Assembly: GCF_046764005.1 (NCBI RefSeq)
Contig: NZ_JBKOFW010000001.1
Span: 186,001-250,000 of the forward strand
From: Oryzobacter faecalis
Lineage (GTDB): Bacteria; Actinomycetota; Actinomycetes; Actinomycetales; Dermatophilaceae
DNA length: 64,000 bases
Direction of reading: 5' to 3'
The position numbers were made by a program, and so were the translations under genes. The number at the start of each line of letters is the position of its first letter. The stretch's first letter is position 1. The notes under the pieces are model-generated. The model saw only the letters and a program-made list of their open reading frames with translations, was not told where the DNA came from and did not search any database. Shown one piece after another: positions 46,649 through 55,321 of the stretch.

Positions 46649-47710
46649 ATGACCGACAGCGACACGCAGACGCTCGACATCGCCGTCATCGGCGGCGACG
46701 GCATCGGCCCCGAGGTCGTCGCCGAGGGTCTGAAGGTCCTCGAGGCGGTCACCGGGCCGGCCGGCCCGAAGGTCACCACCACGGAGTACGACCTCGGCGC
46801 CCGCCGCTGGCACGCCACCGGTGAGACCCTCCCCGAGTCCGTCCTCGACGAGGTCAAGGCCCACGACGCCATCCTCCTCGGCGCGATCGGCGACCCGACG
46901 GTGCCGAGCGGCGTCCTCGAGCGCGGCGTCCTGCTGCCGCTGCGGTTCGCCCTCGAGCACTACGTCAACCTCCGCCCGGCCAAGCTCTACCCGGGGGTCG
47001 AGAGCCCCCTCGCCGTCGAGCGCGTGGCCCCGGACGGCATCGACTTCGTCGTCGTCCGCGAGGGCACCGAGGGCCCGTACGTCGGCAACGGCGGCTCGCT
47101 GCGCACCGGCACCCCGAACGAGATCGCCACGGAGGTGAGCGTCAACACCCGGTTCGGTGTCGAGCGCGTGGTCCGTGACGCCTTCGCCCGGGCCCAGGCG
47201 CGCCCCCGCAGGCACCTCACCCTCGTGCACAAGCACAACGTCCTCACGCACGCCGGCCACCTGTGGCGGCGCACGGTCGAGGAGGTGGGCGCGGAGTTCC
47301 CCGAGGTCGAGACCGCCTACCAGCACGTCGACGCCGCGACGATCTTCCTCGCCACCGACCCGGGCCGCTTCGACGTCGTCGTCACGGACAACCTGTTCGG
47401 CGACATCATCACCGACATCGCGGCCGCCATCGCCGGGGGCATCGGCCTCGCGGCGAGCGGCAACATCAACCCCGAGCGTCGGTACCCGAGCATGTTCGAG
47501 CCGGTCCACGGCTCGGCGCCCGACATCGCCGGGCAGGCCAAGGCCGACCCCACGGCGACGATCCTGTCGGTCTCGATGCTCCTCGCCCACCTCGGGCGCA
47601 CCGAGGAGGCCGAGCGGGTGGAGCGGGCCGTGGCCGCCGACCTCGCCGAGCGCGGCACCGAGCCGCGGTCGACGACGGCCGTGGGCGACGCCATCGCCTC
47701 CCGCCTCTGA
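46649..47710 (+). CDS. leuB: 3-isopropylmalate dehydrogenase
   Basis: 353 residues. It oxidises and decarboxylates 3-isopropylmalate in leucine synthesis (and methylmalate homologues in the citramalate route to isoleucine). NAD start 'DIAVIGGDGIGPEVVAEGLKVL', substrate arginines in 'RPAKLYPG', 'VVREGTEGPYVGNGG', the Mg aspartates in 'NLFGDIITDIAAAIAGGIGLA', and 'EPVHGSAPDIAGQ'. Preceded by a leaderless-type promoter and the leader region. An 87-bp palindrome begins 15 bases after its stop. Confidence 0.96.
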   Translation: MTDSDTQTLDIAVIGGDGIGPEVVAEGLKVLEAVTGPAGPKVTTTEYDLGARRWHATGETLPESVLDEVKAHDAILLGAIGDPTVPSGVLERGVLLPLRFALEHYVNLRPAKLYPGVESPLAVERVAPDGIDFVVVREGTEGPYVGNGGSLRTGTPNEIATEVSVNTRFGVERVVRDAFARAQARPRRHLTLVHKHNVLTHAGHLWRRTVEEVGAEFPEVETAYQHVDAATIFLATDPGRFDVVVTDNLFGDIITDIAAAIAGGIGLAASGNINPERRYPSMFEPVHGSAPDIAGQAKADPTATILSVSMLLAHLGRTEEAERVERAVAADLAERGTEPRSTTAVGDAIASRL

Positions 47711-47724
47711 CCCCCCTCGCAACA

Positions 47725-47811
47725 ACTTTCCCGCCTGATGCCGCAATGTTCGGTGAGGCACCCCGAAGTTCGGGGTGCCTCACCGAAGGTTCCGGCATCA
47801 GGCGGGAAAGT
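47725..47811. repeat. long palindromic repeat, family C
   Basis: Two perfect 19-bp stems in tandem: the outer ACTTTCCCGCCTGATGCCG (47725-47743) with 47793-47811, the inner TTCGGTGAGGCACCCCGAA (47749-47767) with 47769-47787, separated by CAATG/GGTTC. It is between leuB and ilvE and may end the leuB transcript. Confidence 0.85.
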
Positions 47812-47871
47812 CGTGACGAGTAGCCTCTGCCGGTAGCACCGTCGCTCCCGAGGAAAGGACCACGAGTCCCC

Positions 47872-48966
47872 ATGAGCCTGACCTTCGACCTGCACCGCCG
47901 GCCCGACCCGGCCTCGGACGAGCGGCGTGCCGAGATCCACGCCAACCCCGGCTTCGGGGTGCACTTCACCGACCACATGGCCACGGCGACCTGGACCGAG
48001 GGGCAGGGGTGGCACAGCGGCCGGGTCGAGGCCTACGGCCCGATCCAGCTGATGCCGAGCGCGGCCGTCCTCCACTACGCCCAGGAGATCTTCGAGGGCC
48101 TGAAGGCCTACCGCCACGAGGACGGCTCGGTGTGGTCCTTCCGCCCCGAGGCCAACGCCGAGCGGATGCAGCGCAGTGCCCGCCGCCTCGCCCTCCCCGA
48201 GCTGCCGACCGACGACTTCGTCGCCTCCCTCAAGGCCCTCCTCGAGGTCGACGAGCCGTGGGTCCCCCCGGCCGGCACGGGCGAGACGAGCCTGTACCTG
48301 CGCCCGTTCATGTACGCGTCCGAGGCCTTCCTCGGGGTCCGGCCCGCGCGCGAGGTCACCTACTCGGTCATCGCCTCGCCGGCGGGCGCCTACTTCGCCG
48401 GGGGCCTGAAGCCCGTGACCCTGTGGATCTCGCAGCACTACGCGCGCGCCGGCGCCGGCGGCACCGGGGCGGCGAAGACGGGCGGGAACTACGCGTCCTC
48501 CCTCGCGGGCCAGCTCGAGGGCATCGAGCACGGCTGCGACCAGGCGGTCTTCCTCGACTCCTCCACGCAGACCTTCATCGAGGAGCTCGGCGGGATGAAC
48601 CTGTTCTTCGTGACGAGCGACAACCGCCTCGTCACCCCCGAGCTCACCGGGACCATCCTCGAGGGCGTGACCCGCAGCTCCATCCTCGAGCTCGCCAAGG
48701 AGCTCGGCCTCGAGCCCGAGGAGCGCCGCATCCCCATCGAGGAGTGGAAGGAGGGCGTCGCGAGTGGCGAGATCCGCGAGATCTTCGCCTGCGGCACGGC
48801 CGCCGTCGTCACCCCCGTGGGCGAGCTGCGCTGGGAGGGCGGCTCGGCCCCCTCGACGGCGGGCGAGGGTGGCGGCGAGGTCACGCACGCCATCCGCAAC
48901 GCCCTGCTCGACATCCAGTACGGCCGGGCCGAGGACACCCACGGCTGGATGACGCGTCTCGCCTGA
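47872..48966 (+). CDS. ilvE: branched-chain amino acid aminotransferase
   Basis: 364-residue fold-type IV PLP enzyme, the last step of valine, leucine and isoleucine synthesis. Landmarks are 'HYAQEIFEGLKAYRHEDGSV', the PLP lysine in 'GAAKTGGNYASSL', 'QAVFLDSSTQTFIEELGGMN', and the phosphate-binding 'TVILEGVTRSSILELAKELG' style block. ATG with GAGGAAAGG 13 bases upstream, slightly far; a promoter lies between the palindrome and the gene. Confidence 0.95.
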   Translation: MSLTFDLHRRPDPASDERRAEIHANPGFGVHFTDHMATATWTEGQGWHSGRVEAYGPIQLMPSAAVLHYAQEIFEGLKAYRHEDGSVWSFRPEANAERMQRSARRLALPELPTDDFVASLKALLEVDEPWVPPAGTGETSLYLRPFMYASEAFLGVRPAREVTYSVIASPAGAYFAGGLKPVTLWISQHYARAGAGGTGAAKTGGNYASSLAGQLEGIEHGCDQAVFLDSSTQTFIEELGGMNLFFVTSDNRLVTPELTGTILEGVTRSSILELAKELGLEPEERRIPIEEWKEGVASGEIREIFACGTAAVVTPVGELRWEGGSAPSTAGEGGGEVTHAIRNALLDIQYGRAEDTHGWMTRLA

Positions 48967-48970
48967 GCGC

Positions 48971-49005
48971 AAAGGTTCACCCTCGGACCATTTGCCGGGT
49001 AGGGT
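48971..49005 (+). promoter_or_regulatory. promoter/operator of the FadR-type gene
   Basis: TAGGGT at 49000-49005 ends 7 bases before the GTG (leaderless). An imperfect dyad AAAGGT-N10-ACCATTT lies just upstream and is a plausible GntR/FadR operator. Confidence 0.4.
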
Positions 49006-49012
49006 CGCACCC

Positions 49013-49741
49013 GTGACACCGGAGCAGCCGTCGCCGCAGCCGAGCCGGCTACCCGACGCCGTCCTGCGACCGGCCGTCGGCAACGTCTTCGAGACCACCG
49101 TCGAGCAGCTCGCCACGGCCATCCGGCTCGGTGTCTTCGTCGTCGGCGAGCAGCTCCCGCCCGAGCGCGACCTCGCCGAGCGCCTCGGCGTCTCGCGCAA
49201 CACCCTGCGCGAGGCGATCGCCGCGCTGCGCGACTCGGGGCTCGTCACGACCCGCCGCGGACGCGGTGGCGGCACCCTCGTCACGAGCACCGGCCACGAC
49301 GATGCCGCGACGTCCACGGTCCGCCACGGGGCGGCCCTCGAGGACGCCCTGGACTTCCGCCGCGTCGTCGAGCCCGGCGCCGCGCGCCTCGCCGCGACCC
49401 GGCGGCTGTCCGGCGACCAGCGCGCGTGGCTGCTGGAGTCGGCGACCGCCGTGCGGTCCGCCGCGCTCGCCGACCACCGGATCGCCGACTCCCGCCTGCA
49501 CCTGGCCATCGCGACCCTCACCGGCTCGCCGATGGTCGTCGAGGCCGTGACGCGTGCGCAGGCCGCGCTCGGCGAGCTGCTGGCGGCGATCCCGGTGCTG
49601 CGCACCAACATCGAGCACTCGCACGACCAGCACGACGCCATCGTCGAGGCCGTCCTCCAGGGCGACCCCGACACCGCCCGGACGACCATGGAGGAGCACT
49701 GCGACGCGACGTCGGCGCTCCTGCGGGGTCTCATCGGTTGA
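49013..49741 (+). CDS. GntR/FadR-family transcriptional regulator of the gamma-glutamylation cluster
   Basis: 242 residues. Winged helix 'LPPERDLAERLGVSRNTLREAIAALRDSGLV' in pattern (about 45-80), then an FCD-type all-helical ligand domain (about 100-230) with metal-binding-like 'DFRRVVEPGAARLA', 'HLAIATLTGS' and 'HSHDQHDAIVEAVLQGD'. First gene of a five-gene run ending with the gamma-glutamyl hydrolase, 17 bases before the ligase gene, so it most likely represses the cluster until an amine or product is present. Confidence 0.88.
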   Translation: MTPEQPSPQPSRLPDAVLRPAVGNVFETTVEQLATAIRLGVFVVGEQLPPERDLAERLGVSRNTLREAIAALRDSGLVTTRRGRGGGTLVTSTGHDDAATSTVRHGAALEDALDFRRVVEPGAARLAATRRLSGDQRAWLLESATAVRSAALADHRIADSRLHLAIATLTGSPMVVEAVTRAQAALGELLAAIPVLRTNIEHSHDQHDAIVEAVLQGDPDTARTTMEEHCDATSALLRGLIG

Positions 49742-49758
49742 CGAGAGGGGAACGACAC

Positions 49759-51144
49759 ATGCCGAACCCGATCCACGCCGGGGGTCCGCCCCGGATGACG
49801 GTCGACCAGCTCCGCGCCGCAGTCCTCGACGGGTCGGTCGACACCGTCATCGTGGCGTTCACCGACATGCAGGGACGGTTGCAGGGCAAGCGCCTCCACG
49901 GGCACTTCTTCCTCGAGCACGTCCTCGACCACGGCACGGAGGGGTGCAACTACCTCCTCGCGGTCGACGTCGACATGAACACCGTCGGCGGCTACGCGAT
50001 CTCCTCGTGGGAGCGCGGCTACGGCGACATGTTCTTCGAGATGGACCTGACGACCCTGCGCCGCACGCCGGGCCACCCCGCCTCGGTGACGATCCAGAGC
50101 GACCTCACCTGGCTCGACGGCAGCGGCGAGGTCGCCCAGTCGCCGCGCTCGATCCTCAAGGGACAGGTCGCCTCCGCGGAGGCCGACGGCTGGGCCGCGT
50201 ACGCGGGCACCGAGCTCGAGTTCATCCTCTTCGAGGACTCCTACGAGTCGGCGTGGGACCGCCGCTACCAGGGGCTCACGGGGGCCAACCGCTACAACGT
50301 CGACTACTCCATCCTCGGCGGCAGCAAGGTCGAGCCGGTGCTGCGCGAGATCCGCAACGAGATGTACGCCGCCGGGATGACGGTCGAGTCGGCCAAGGGC
50401 GAGTGCAACTTCGGCCAGCACGAGATCGGCTTCCTCTTCGACGACGTGCTCCGAACCTGCGACAACCACTCGGTCTACAAGACCGGGGCGAAGGAGATCG
50501 CGGCCCGCCACGGGCAGTCGCTCACCTTCATGGCCAAGTACGACGAGCGCGAGGGCAACTCGTGCCACATCCACCTCTCGCTGCGCGGCACCGACGGGTC
50601 GGTCGTCTTCGCCGACGACGACCGTGAGGGCGGGCGCTCCGAGCTGTTCGACCACTTCATGGCGGGACTGCTCGCAACGATGCGCGAGCTCACGTACTTC
50701 TACGCGCCGAACATCAACTCCTACAAGCGGTTCGCCCCCGGTTCGTTCGCGCCCACCGCCGTCGCCTGGGGCACCGACAACCGCACCTGCGCCCTGCGGG
50801 TCGTCGGTCACGGGGGAGGGCTGCGCGTCGAGAACCGTGTCCCCGGCGGCGACGTCAACCCCTACCTCGCGGTCGCGGCGATGATGGCCGGCGGGCTCCA
50901 CGGCATCCGCGAGGGGCTCGAGCTGCCCCCGGTGTGCGAGGGCAACGCCTACGTCGGCGACTACGAGCACGTGCCGACGACGCTCGCCGAGGCGCGCGAC
51001 CTCCTCGCCGGCTCGGCCGTCGCGAGGGCAGCCTTCGGCGACGAGGTCGTCGACCACTACGTCAACGCCGCCGACGTCGAGCTGAAGGCGTTCAACGCCG
51101 CCGTCACCGACTGGGAGCGCGTCCGGGGCTTCGAGCGCCTCTGA
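49759..51144 (+). CDS. glutamine synthetase-like gamma-glutamylamide ligase (GlnA4/PuuA type)
   Basis: 461 residues of the GS fold. N-terminal beta-grasp ('VDTVIVAFTDMQGRLQGKRLHG'), metal-site blocks 'GTELEFILFEDSYESAW', 'ESAKGECNFGQHEIGFLFDD', 'SCHIHLSLRG' and 'RVENRVPGGDVNPYLAVAAMMAG'. It lacks the adenylylation-loop tyrosine context of GlnA1 and sits in a catabolic cluster, so it probably joins glutamate to an amine or amino alcohol rather than making glutamine. From memory the order resembles Rv2860c-Rv2857c (glnA4, amidotransferase, aldC, SDR) of M. tuberculosis. ATG with GAGAGGGG 9 bases upstream. Confidence 0.85.
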   Translation: MPNPIHAGGPPRMTVDQLRAAVLDGSVDTVIVAFTDMQGRLQGKRLHGHFFLEHVLDHGTEGCNYLLAVDVDMNTVGGYAISSWERGYGDMFFEMDLTTLRRTPGHPASVTIQSDLTWLDGSGEVAQSPRSILKGQVASAEADGWAAYAGTELEFILFEDSYESAWDRRYQGLTGANRYNVDYSILGGSKVEPVLREIRNEMYAAGMTVESAKGECNFGQHEIGFLFDDVLRTCDNHSVYKTGAKEIAARHGQSLTFMAKYDEREGNSCHIHLSLRGTDGSVVFADDDREGGRSELFDHFMAGLLATMRELTYFYAPNINSYKRFAPGSFAPTAVAWGTDNRTCALRVVGHGGGLRVENRVPGGDVNPYLAVAAMMAGGLHGIREGLELPPVCEGNAYVGDYEHVPTTLAEARDLLAGSAVARAAFGDEVVDHYVNAADVELKAFNAAVTDWERVRGFERL

Positions 51145-51186
51145 CGGCCCGCACGACCACCCGAGAACCACCGCAGCGAGGAGACC

Positions 51187-52578
51187 ATGACCACCACCAC
51201 CCACGACGTCGTCAACCCGGCCACCGAGGAGGTCGTGGCGACCCTCGACCTCGTCGGCGTCGAGGAGACCGACGCCGCCGTCGCCCGCGCCGTCGAGGTG
51301 GGTCCGGCCTGGCGCGCCGTCAGCCCCGCCGACCGCGGGATGCTGCTGCGCCGTTTCGCCGACCTCGTCGAGGAGCACACCGAGGAGCTCGCCCGCCTCG
51401 AGGTCGCCAACGCCGGCCACACGATCGGGAACGCGCGCTGGGAGGCGGGCAACGTCGTCGGCGTCCTGCGCTACTACTCCGCGGCCCCGGAGCGGCTCTT
51501 CGGGCGCCAGATCCCCGTCGCGGGCGGGCTCGACGTCACCTTCAAGGAGCCGCTGGGCGTCGTCTCGGTCATCGTCCCGTGGAACTTCCCGATGCCGATC
51601 GCGGGCTGGGGGTTCGCCCCGGCGCTCGCGGCCGGCAACACGGTGGTCCTCAAGCCCGCGGAGCTGACGCCCCTGACGGCGCTGCGGCTGGGTCAGCTCG
51701 CGCTCGAGGCCGGGATCCCCGAGGGCGTCCTCACCGTCCTCCCCGGCAAGGGCTCGGTCGTGGGCCAGCGGTTCGTCACCCACCCCGACGTCCGCAAGGT
51801 CTGCTTCACCGGCTCGACCGCCGTCGGCCAGGGCATCATGCGCGGCGCCGCCGACCAGCTGAAGCGGGTCACCCTCGAGCTCGGCGGCAAGTCGGCGAAC
51901 ATCGTCTTCGACGACGCCGACCTCGACGTCGCAGCCGCCGCCGCACCGATGAGCTTCCTCGACAACGCCGGCCAGGACTGCTGCGCCCGCACCCGGATCC
52001 TCGTGCAGCGCAGCGTGTTCGACCGCTTCATGGAGCGCTTCGAGCAGGCGATGAAGGGCGTCGTCGTCGGTGACCCCGGCGACGAGGCCACCCAGATGGG
52101 GCCGCTGGTCTCGTCCGGCCAGCGCGACACGGTGCGCGGCTTCGTCGAGGAGGCGGAGGCCGGCGGGCACCCGCCCGTCGACGTCGCCTTCCGCGGCTCC
52201 GCCCCCGACGGGGCCGGCTGGTGGTACCCGCCGACCGTCGTCCTCCCCAGCGGCACCGATGACCGCGTCTGGCGCGAGGAGATCTTCGGCCCCGTCGTCG
52301 CCGTCATGCCGTTCGACGACGAGGCGGACGCCCTCGCCAAGGCCAACGACACCGCCTACGGCCTCTCGGGCTCGATCTGGACCCGCGACGTCGGCCGCGC
52401 CATCCGCGTGGCCCGCGGCGTCGAGGCCGGGAACCTCTCGGTCAACAGCCACTCCTCGGTCCGGTACTCGACGCCCTTCGGCGGCTTCAAGGCGAGCGGC
52501 ATCGGGCGCGAGCTCGGACCCGACGCGCTCGACGCCTTCACCGAGGTCAAGAACGTCTTCATCTCCACCGACGCCTGA
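51187..52578 (+). CDS. NAD(P)-dependent aldehyde dehydrogenase
   Basis: 463 residues. 'PWNFPMPIAGWGFAPALAAGN' (cofactor), 'KPAELTPLTALRLGQL', 'ELGGKSANIVFDDADLD' with the general-base glutamate, and the catalytic cysteine in 'NAGQDCCARTR'. C-terminal 'SGIGRELGPDALDAFTEVKN'. In this context it would oxidise a gamma-glutamylated amino-aldehyde to the acid, as PuuC does. ATG with GCGAGGAG 6 bases upstream. Confidence 0.92.
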   Translation: MTTTTHDVVNPATEEVVATLDLVGVEETDAAVARAVEVGPAWRAVSPADRGMLLRRFADLVEEHTEELARLEVANAGHTIGNARWEAGNVVGVLRYYSAAPERLFGRQIPVAGGLDVTFKEPLGVVSVIVPWNFPMPIAGWGFAPALAAGNTVVLKPAELTPLTALRLGQLALEAGIPEGVLTVLPGKGSVVGQRFVTHPDVRKVCFTGSTAVGQGIMRGAADQLKRVTLELGGKSANIVFDDADLDVAAAAAPMSFLDNAGQDCCARTRILVQRSVFDRFMERFEQAMKGVVVGDPGDEATQMGPLVSSGQRDTVRGFVEEAEAGGHPPVDVAFRGSAPDGAGWWYPPTVVLPSGTDDRVWREEIFGPVVAVMPFDDEADALAKANDTAYGLSGSIWTRDVGRAIRVARGVEAGNLSVNSHSSVRYSTPFGGFKASGIGRELGPDALDAFTEVKNVFISTDA

Positions 52579-52634
52579 CCGGAACCCGGTTCGGGCGCAC
52601 CAGCATCCACGCCACAAGGAAAGGAACACCACTC

Positions 52635-53402
52635 ATGGCCGGAAGGCTCGAGGGCAAGGTCGCGGTCGTCACCGGCGGCTGCTCCGGGATCGGGCTCGCC
52701 ACCGTGCGCCGCTTCGCCGAGGAGGGCGCGAAGGTCGTCATCGGCGACCTCGCCGACGAGGCGGGCGAGGCGCTCGCCGCCGAGGTCGGGGGTGCGTACG
52801 TGCACACCGACGTCGCGAGCAAGGAGGACGTCGACCGTCTCTTCGCCACGGCCGTCGAGCGATTCGGCAAGCTCGACATCGCCTTCAACAACGCGGGGAT
52901 CAGCCCGCCCGAGGACGACTCGATCCTCGACACCGACCTCGAGGCCTGGCGCCGGGTGCAGGAGGTCAACCTCACCTCGGTGTACCTGTGCTGCAAGGCC
53001 GCCCTGCCGTACATGCTCGAGAACAAGAGCGGCTCGATCATCAACACCGCCTCGTTCGTCGCGGTCATGGGCGCCGCGACCTCGCAGATCTCGTACTCCG
53101 CGTCCAAGGGCGGCGTGCTGTCGATGACGCGCGAGCTCGGCGTGCAGTTCGCACGCGAGGGCATCCGCGTCAACGCGCTGTGCCCCGGGCCGGTCAACAC
53201 CCCGCTGCTCAAGGAGCTGTTCGCCAAGGACGCCGAGCGCGCGGCCCGCCGGCTGGTGCACGTCCCGATGGGCCGGTTCGGTGAGCCGGAGGAGATGGCC
53301 AACGCCGTCCTCTTCCTCGCGTCCGACGAGTCCAGCTTCATGACCGCCTCGACGTTCCTCGTCGACGGCGGCATCTCGGGCGCCTACGTCACCCCGCTGT
53401 GA
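52635..53402 (+). CDS. short-chain dehydrogenase/reductase (SDR)
   Basis: 255-residue classical SDR. 'AVVTGGCSGIGLATVRRFAEEG' binds NAD(H) (the acidic residue after strand 2 is 'GDLADEAG'), 'FNNAGISPPE' is the NNAG motif, and the catalytic pair is 'SYSASKGG' with Ser in 'NTASFVAVMG'. In the cluster its natural job would be to oxidise a gamma-glutamyl amino alcohol to the aldehyde that the preceding gene uses; a 3-oxoacyl-ACP reductase label would be a default. ATG with GGAAAGGAA 9 bases upstream. Confidence 0.88.
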   Translation: MAGRLEGKVAVVTGGCSGIGLATVRRFAEEGAKVVIGDLADEAGEALAAEVGGAYVHTDVASKEDVDRLFATAVERFGKLDIAFNNAGISPPEDDSILDTDLEAWRRVQEVNLTSVYLCCKAALPYMLENKSGSIINTASFVAVMGAATSQISYSASKGGVLSMTRELGVQFAREGIRVNALCPGPVNTPLLKELFAKDAERAARRLVHVPMGRFGEPEEMANAVLFLASDESSFMTASTFLVDGGISGAYVTPL

Positions 53403-54166
53403 TGGGCGGGACGCGGCCGGCCCGGCCCGTCATCGGCGTCTCCTGCTACGTCGAGGACGTCGACCGCCGGCCTTGGGTCGCGCAGCGCAGCGCCGTGCTG
53501 CCGCACCGGTACGTCGAGCAGCTCGAGCGGGCCGGCGCGGTCGTCGTCGTCCTCCCCCCGCGGTCCGACGCCGACGAGGCGATGGCGCTCGAGGTCCTCG
53601 AGCGGCTCGACGCGGTCGTCATCGCCGGCGGGGCCGACGTCGCGGCGGACCGGTACGGGGCCGACCCGCACCCGACGTCGCAGTCGCCCCGACCGGACCG
53701 CGACGCGTGGGAGCTCGCGCTCTGCCGCGCGTCGGCCACCCTCGAGCTGCCGGCCCTCGGCATCTGCCGCGGGATGCAGGTCATGGCCGTCGCGGCGGGG
53801 GCGCGGCTGGAGCAGCACGTCCCCGACCGGGTCGGCCACGACAGCCACTGCCCCCGGCCGGGGGAGTACGCGTCGCACCACGCGACTCCCGTCGAGGGGT
53901 CGCGGCTCGCCGACCTGCTCGGCACGGACCCGCTCCAGGTGCCCACCTACCACCACCAGGCGGTCGTCCCGGAGACGCTCGACGGGTCGGGGTGGGTGCC
54001 CTCGGCATGGCACGAGGACGGGACGCTCGAGGCGATGGAGGACCCCTCGCCGGGGTTCCGGGTCGCCGTCCAGTGGCACCCCGAGGCCGGCGACGACCCC
54101 CGCCTGTTCGAGGCCCTCGTCGAGGCCGCGCGCCGCCGCCGGGCGGACGCCCGGTCGACCTCGTGA
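53402..54166 (+). CDS. gamma-glutamyl hydrolase, class I glutamine amidotransferase-like (PuuD type)
   Basis: 254 residues. The nucleophile elbow 'LGICRGMQVMAVAAG' holds the catalytic Cys, and 'VAVQWHPEAG' the His/Glu. 'YHHQAV' is also typical of gamma-glutamyl-GABA hydrolases. It would release glutamate and the oxidised amine at the end of the pathway. ATG overlapping the SDR stop (TGATG), so translation is coupled. The last gene of the cluster; the next gene has its own promoter. Confidence 0.9.
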   Translation: MGGTRPARPVIGVSCYVEDVDRRPWVAQRSAVLPHRYVEQLERAGAVVVVLPPRSDADEAMALEVLERLDAVVIAGGADVAADRYGADPHPTSQSPRPDRDAWELALCRASATLELPALGICRGMQVMAVAAGARLEQHVPDRVGHDSHCPRPGEYASHHATPVEGSRLADLLGTDPLQVPTYHHQAVVPETLDGSGWVPSAWHEDGTLEAMEDPSPGFRVAVQWHPEAGDDPRLFEALVEAARRRRADARSTS

Positions 54167-54188
54167 GCGCCCGGGTGACAATGACGTC

Positions 54189-55292
54189 GTGACGAAGCTG
54201 AACCGCCTCGCGATCGCCGCCGGCGCCGCCAGCGCCCTCGGGGCGCTCGCCGTGGCCGGCAAGGACGTCAACGCCTCGATCGGCGGCCGTCCCGAGGGGA
54301 CCCGACTGGAGCGGATGCGGCGCTCGCCGCAGTACCGCGCGGGCGCGTTCCACAACACCCACCGCGGGACGTCCGCGCTGCCGACGAACCAGCGCGACGT
54401 CCTGCGTCGCTTCCGCGAGAGCGCCGACACCCGCAGGCCGAGGCAGCCGATCCCCGTCGTCAGCGCGTCGCGGGCCCCGGCCACCGCCGGCCTCCACGTC
54501 ACGTGGTTCGGCCACGCGTCGGCCCTCGTCGAGCTCGACGGCCTGCGGATCCTCCTCGACCCGGTGTGGAGCGACCGCTGCTCGCCGAGCCGGCACCTCG
54601 GCCCGAAGCGGTTGCACGCGGTCCCGGTGCCGCTCACCGGGATCGGCCACATCGACGCCGTCGTCATCTCCCACGACCACTACGACCACCTCGACATGGA
54701 CACGGTCAAGGCCCTCGTCCGGCAGTCGGGCGCGCCCTTCCTCGTCCCCCTGGGCGTCGGGGCGCACCTCGACGCCTGGGGCGTCCCGCCCGAGCGCGTC
54801 GTCGAGTGCGACTGGGAGGAGGGCGTCGACCTCGGCGACGTGCGGGTCACCGCGGTCGAGGCGCAGCACTTCTCGGGGCGCGGGCTGCGGCGCGACGGCA
54901 CGCTGTGGGCGTCGTGGGTGCTGTCCGGACCGAGCGGCCGGGTCTTCTTCAGCGGGGACACCGGGTACTTCCCGCGCTACGCGCGCATCGGTGCCGACCA
55001 CGGCCCGTTCGACGTCTCCCTCATGGCGGTCGGCGCCTACGACTCGGCGTGGCACGACATCCACCTCGACCCGGAGGAGGCCGTGGCGGCGACCCTCGAG
55101 CTCGACGGCGGGCTGCTCCTCCCGATCCACTGGTGCACCTTCGTCCTCGCCCCGCACCCGTGGGCCGAGCCGGTCGAGCGCCTCCTCGTCGCGGCCGCCT
55201 CGAACGGGGTCCCGGTGGCGGTGCCCCGCGTCGGCGAACGGGTCGACGTCGCCGAGCCGCCGGGCCTCGACCCCTGGTGGGAGCTGTCCTGA
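54189..55292 (+). CDS. NAPE-PLD-like metallo-beta-lactamase fold hydrolase
   Basis: 367 residues. A short hydrophobic N terminus (about 7-24) may anchor it. The family core is 'VTWFGHASALVELDGLRILLDPVWS', the zinc motif 'SHDHYDHLD', 'DWEEGVDLGDVRVTAVEAQHFSGRG', 'FFSGDTGYFPRY' and 'LPIHWCTF'. This is the pattern of N-acyl-phosphatidylethanolamine phospholipase D and its bacterial relatives (UlaG/RomA-type). The bacterial substrate is unknown. GTG 6 bases after a GACAAT -10, likely leaderless. It lies next to a pathway that could consume ethanolamine-like products; the link is speculative. Confidence 0.82.
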   Translation: MTKLNRLAIAAGAASALGALAVAGKDVNASIGGRPEGTRLERMRRSPQYRAGAFHNTHRGTSALPTNQRDVLRRFRESADTRRPRQPIPVVSASRAPATAGLHVTWFGHASALVELDGLRILLDPVWSDRCSPSRHLGPKRLHAVPVPLTGIGHIDAVVISHDHYDHLDMDTVKALVRQSGAPFLVPLGVGAHLDAWGVPPERVVECDWEEGVDLGDVRVTAVEAQHFSGRGLRRDGTLWASWVLSGPSGRVFFSGDTGYFPRYARIGADHGPFDVSLMAVGAYDSAWHDIHLDPEEAVAATLELDGGLLLPIHWCTFVLAPHPWAEPVERLLVAAASNGVPVAVPRVGERVDVAEPPGLDPWWELS

Positions 55293-55321
55293 AGGCCGCG
55301 CCGTGGGGAGTCCGGTCCGGG

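Noticed and set aside
47317..52632. 1771-codon open frame on the minus strand over ilvE, regulator, ligase and ALDH genes
   Set aside because: It is antisense to several clearly conserved genes; long shadow frames are expected at this GC content, and the translation has no recognisable domain.
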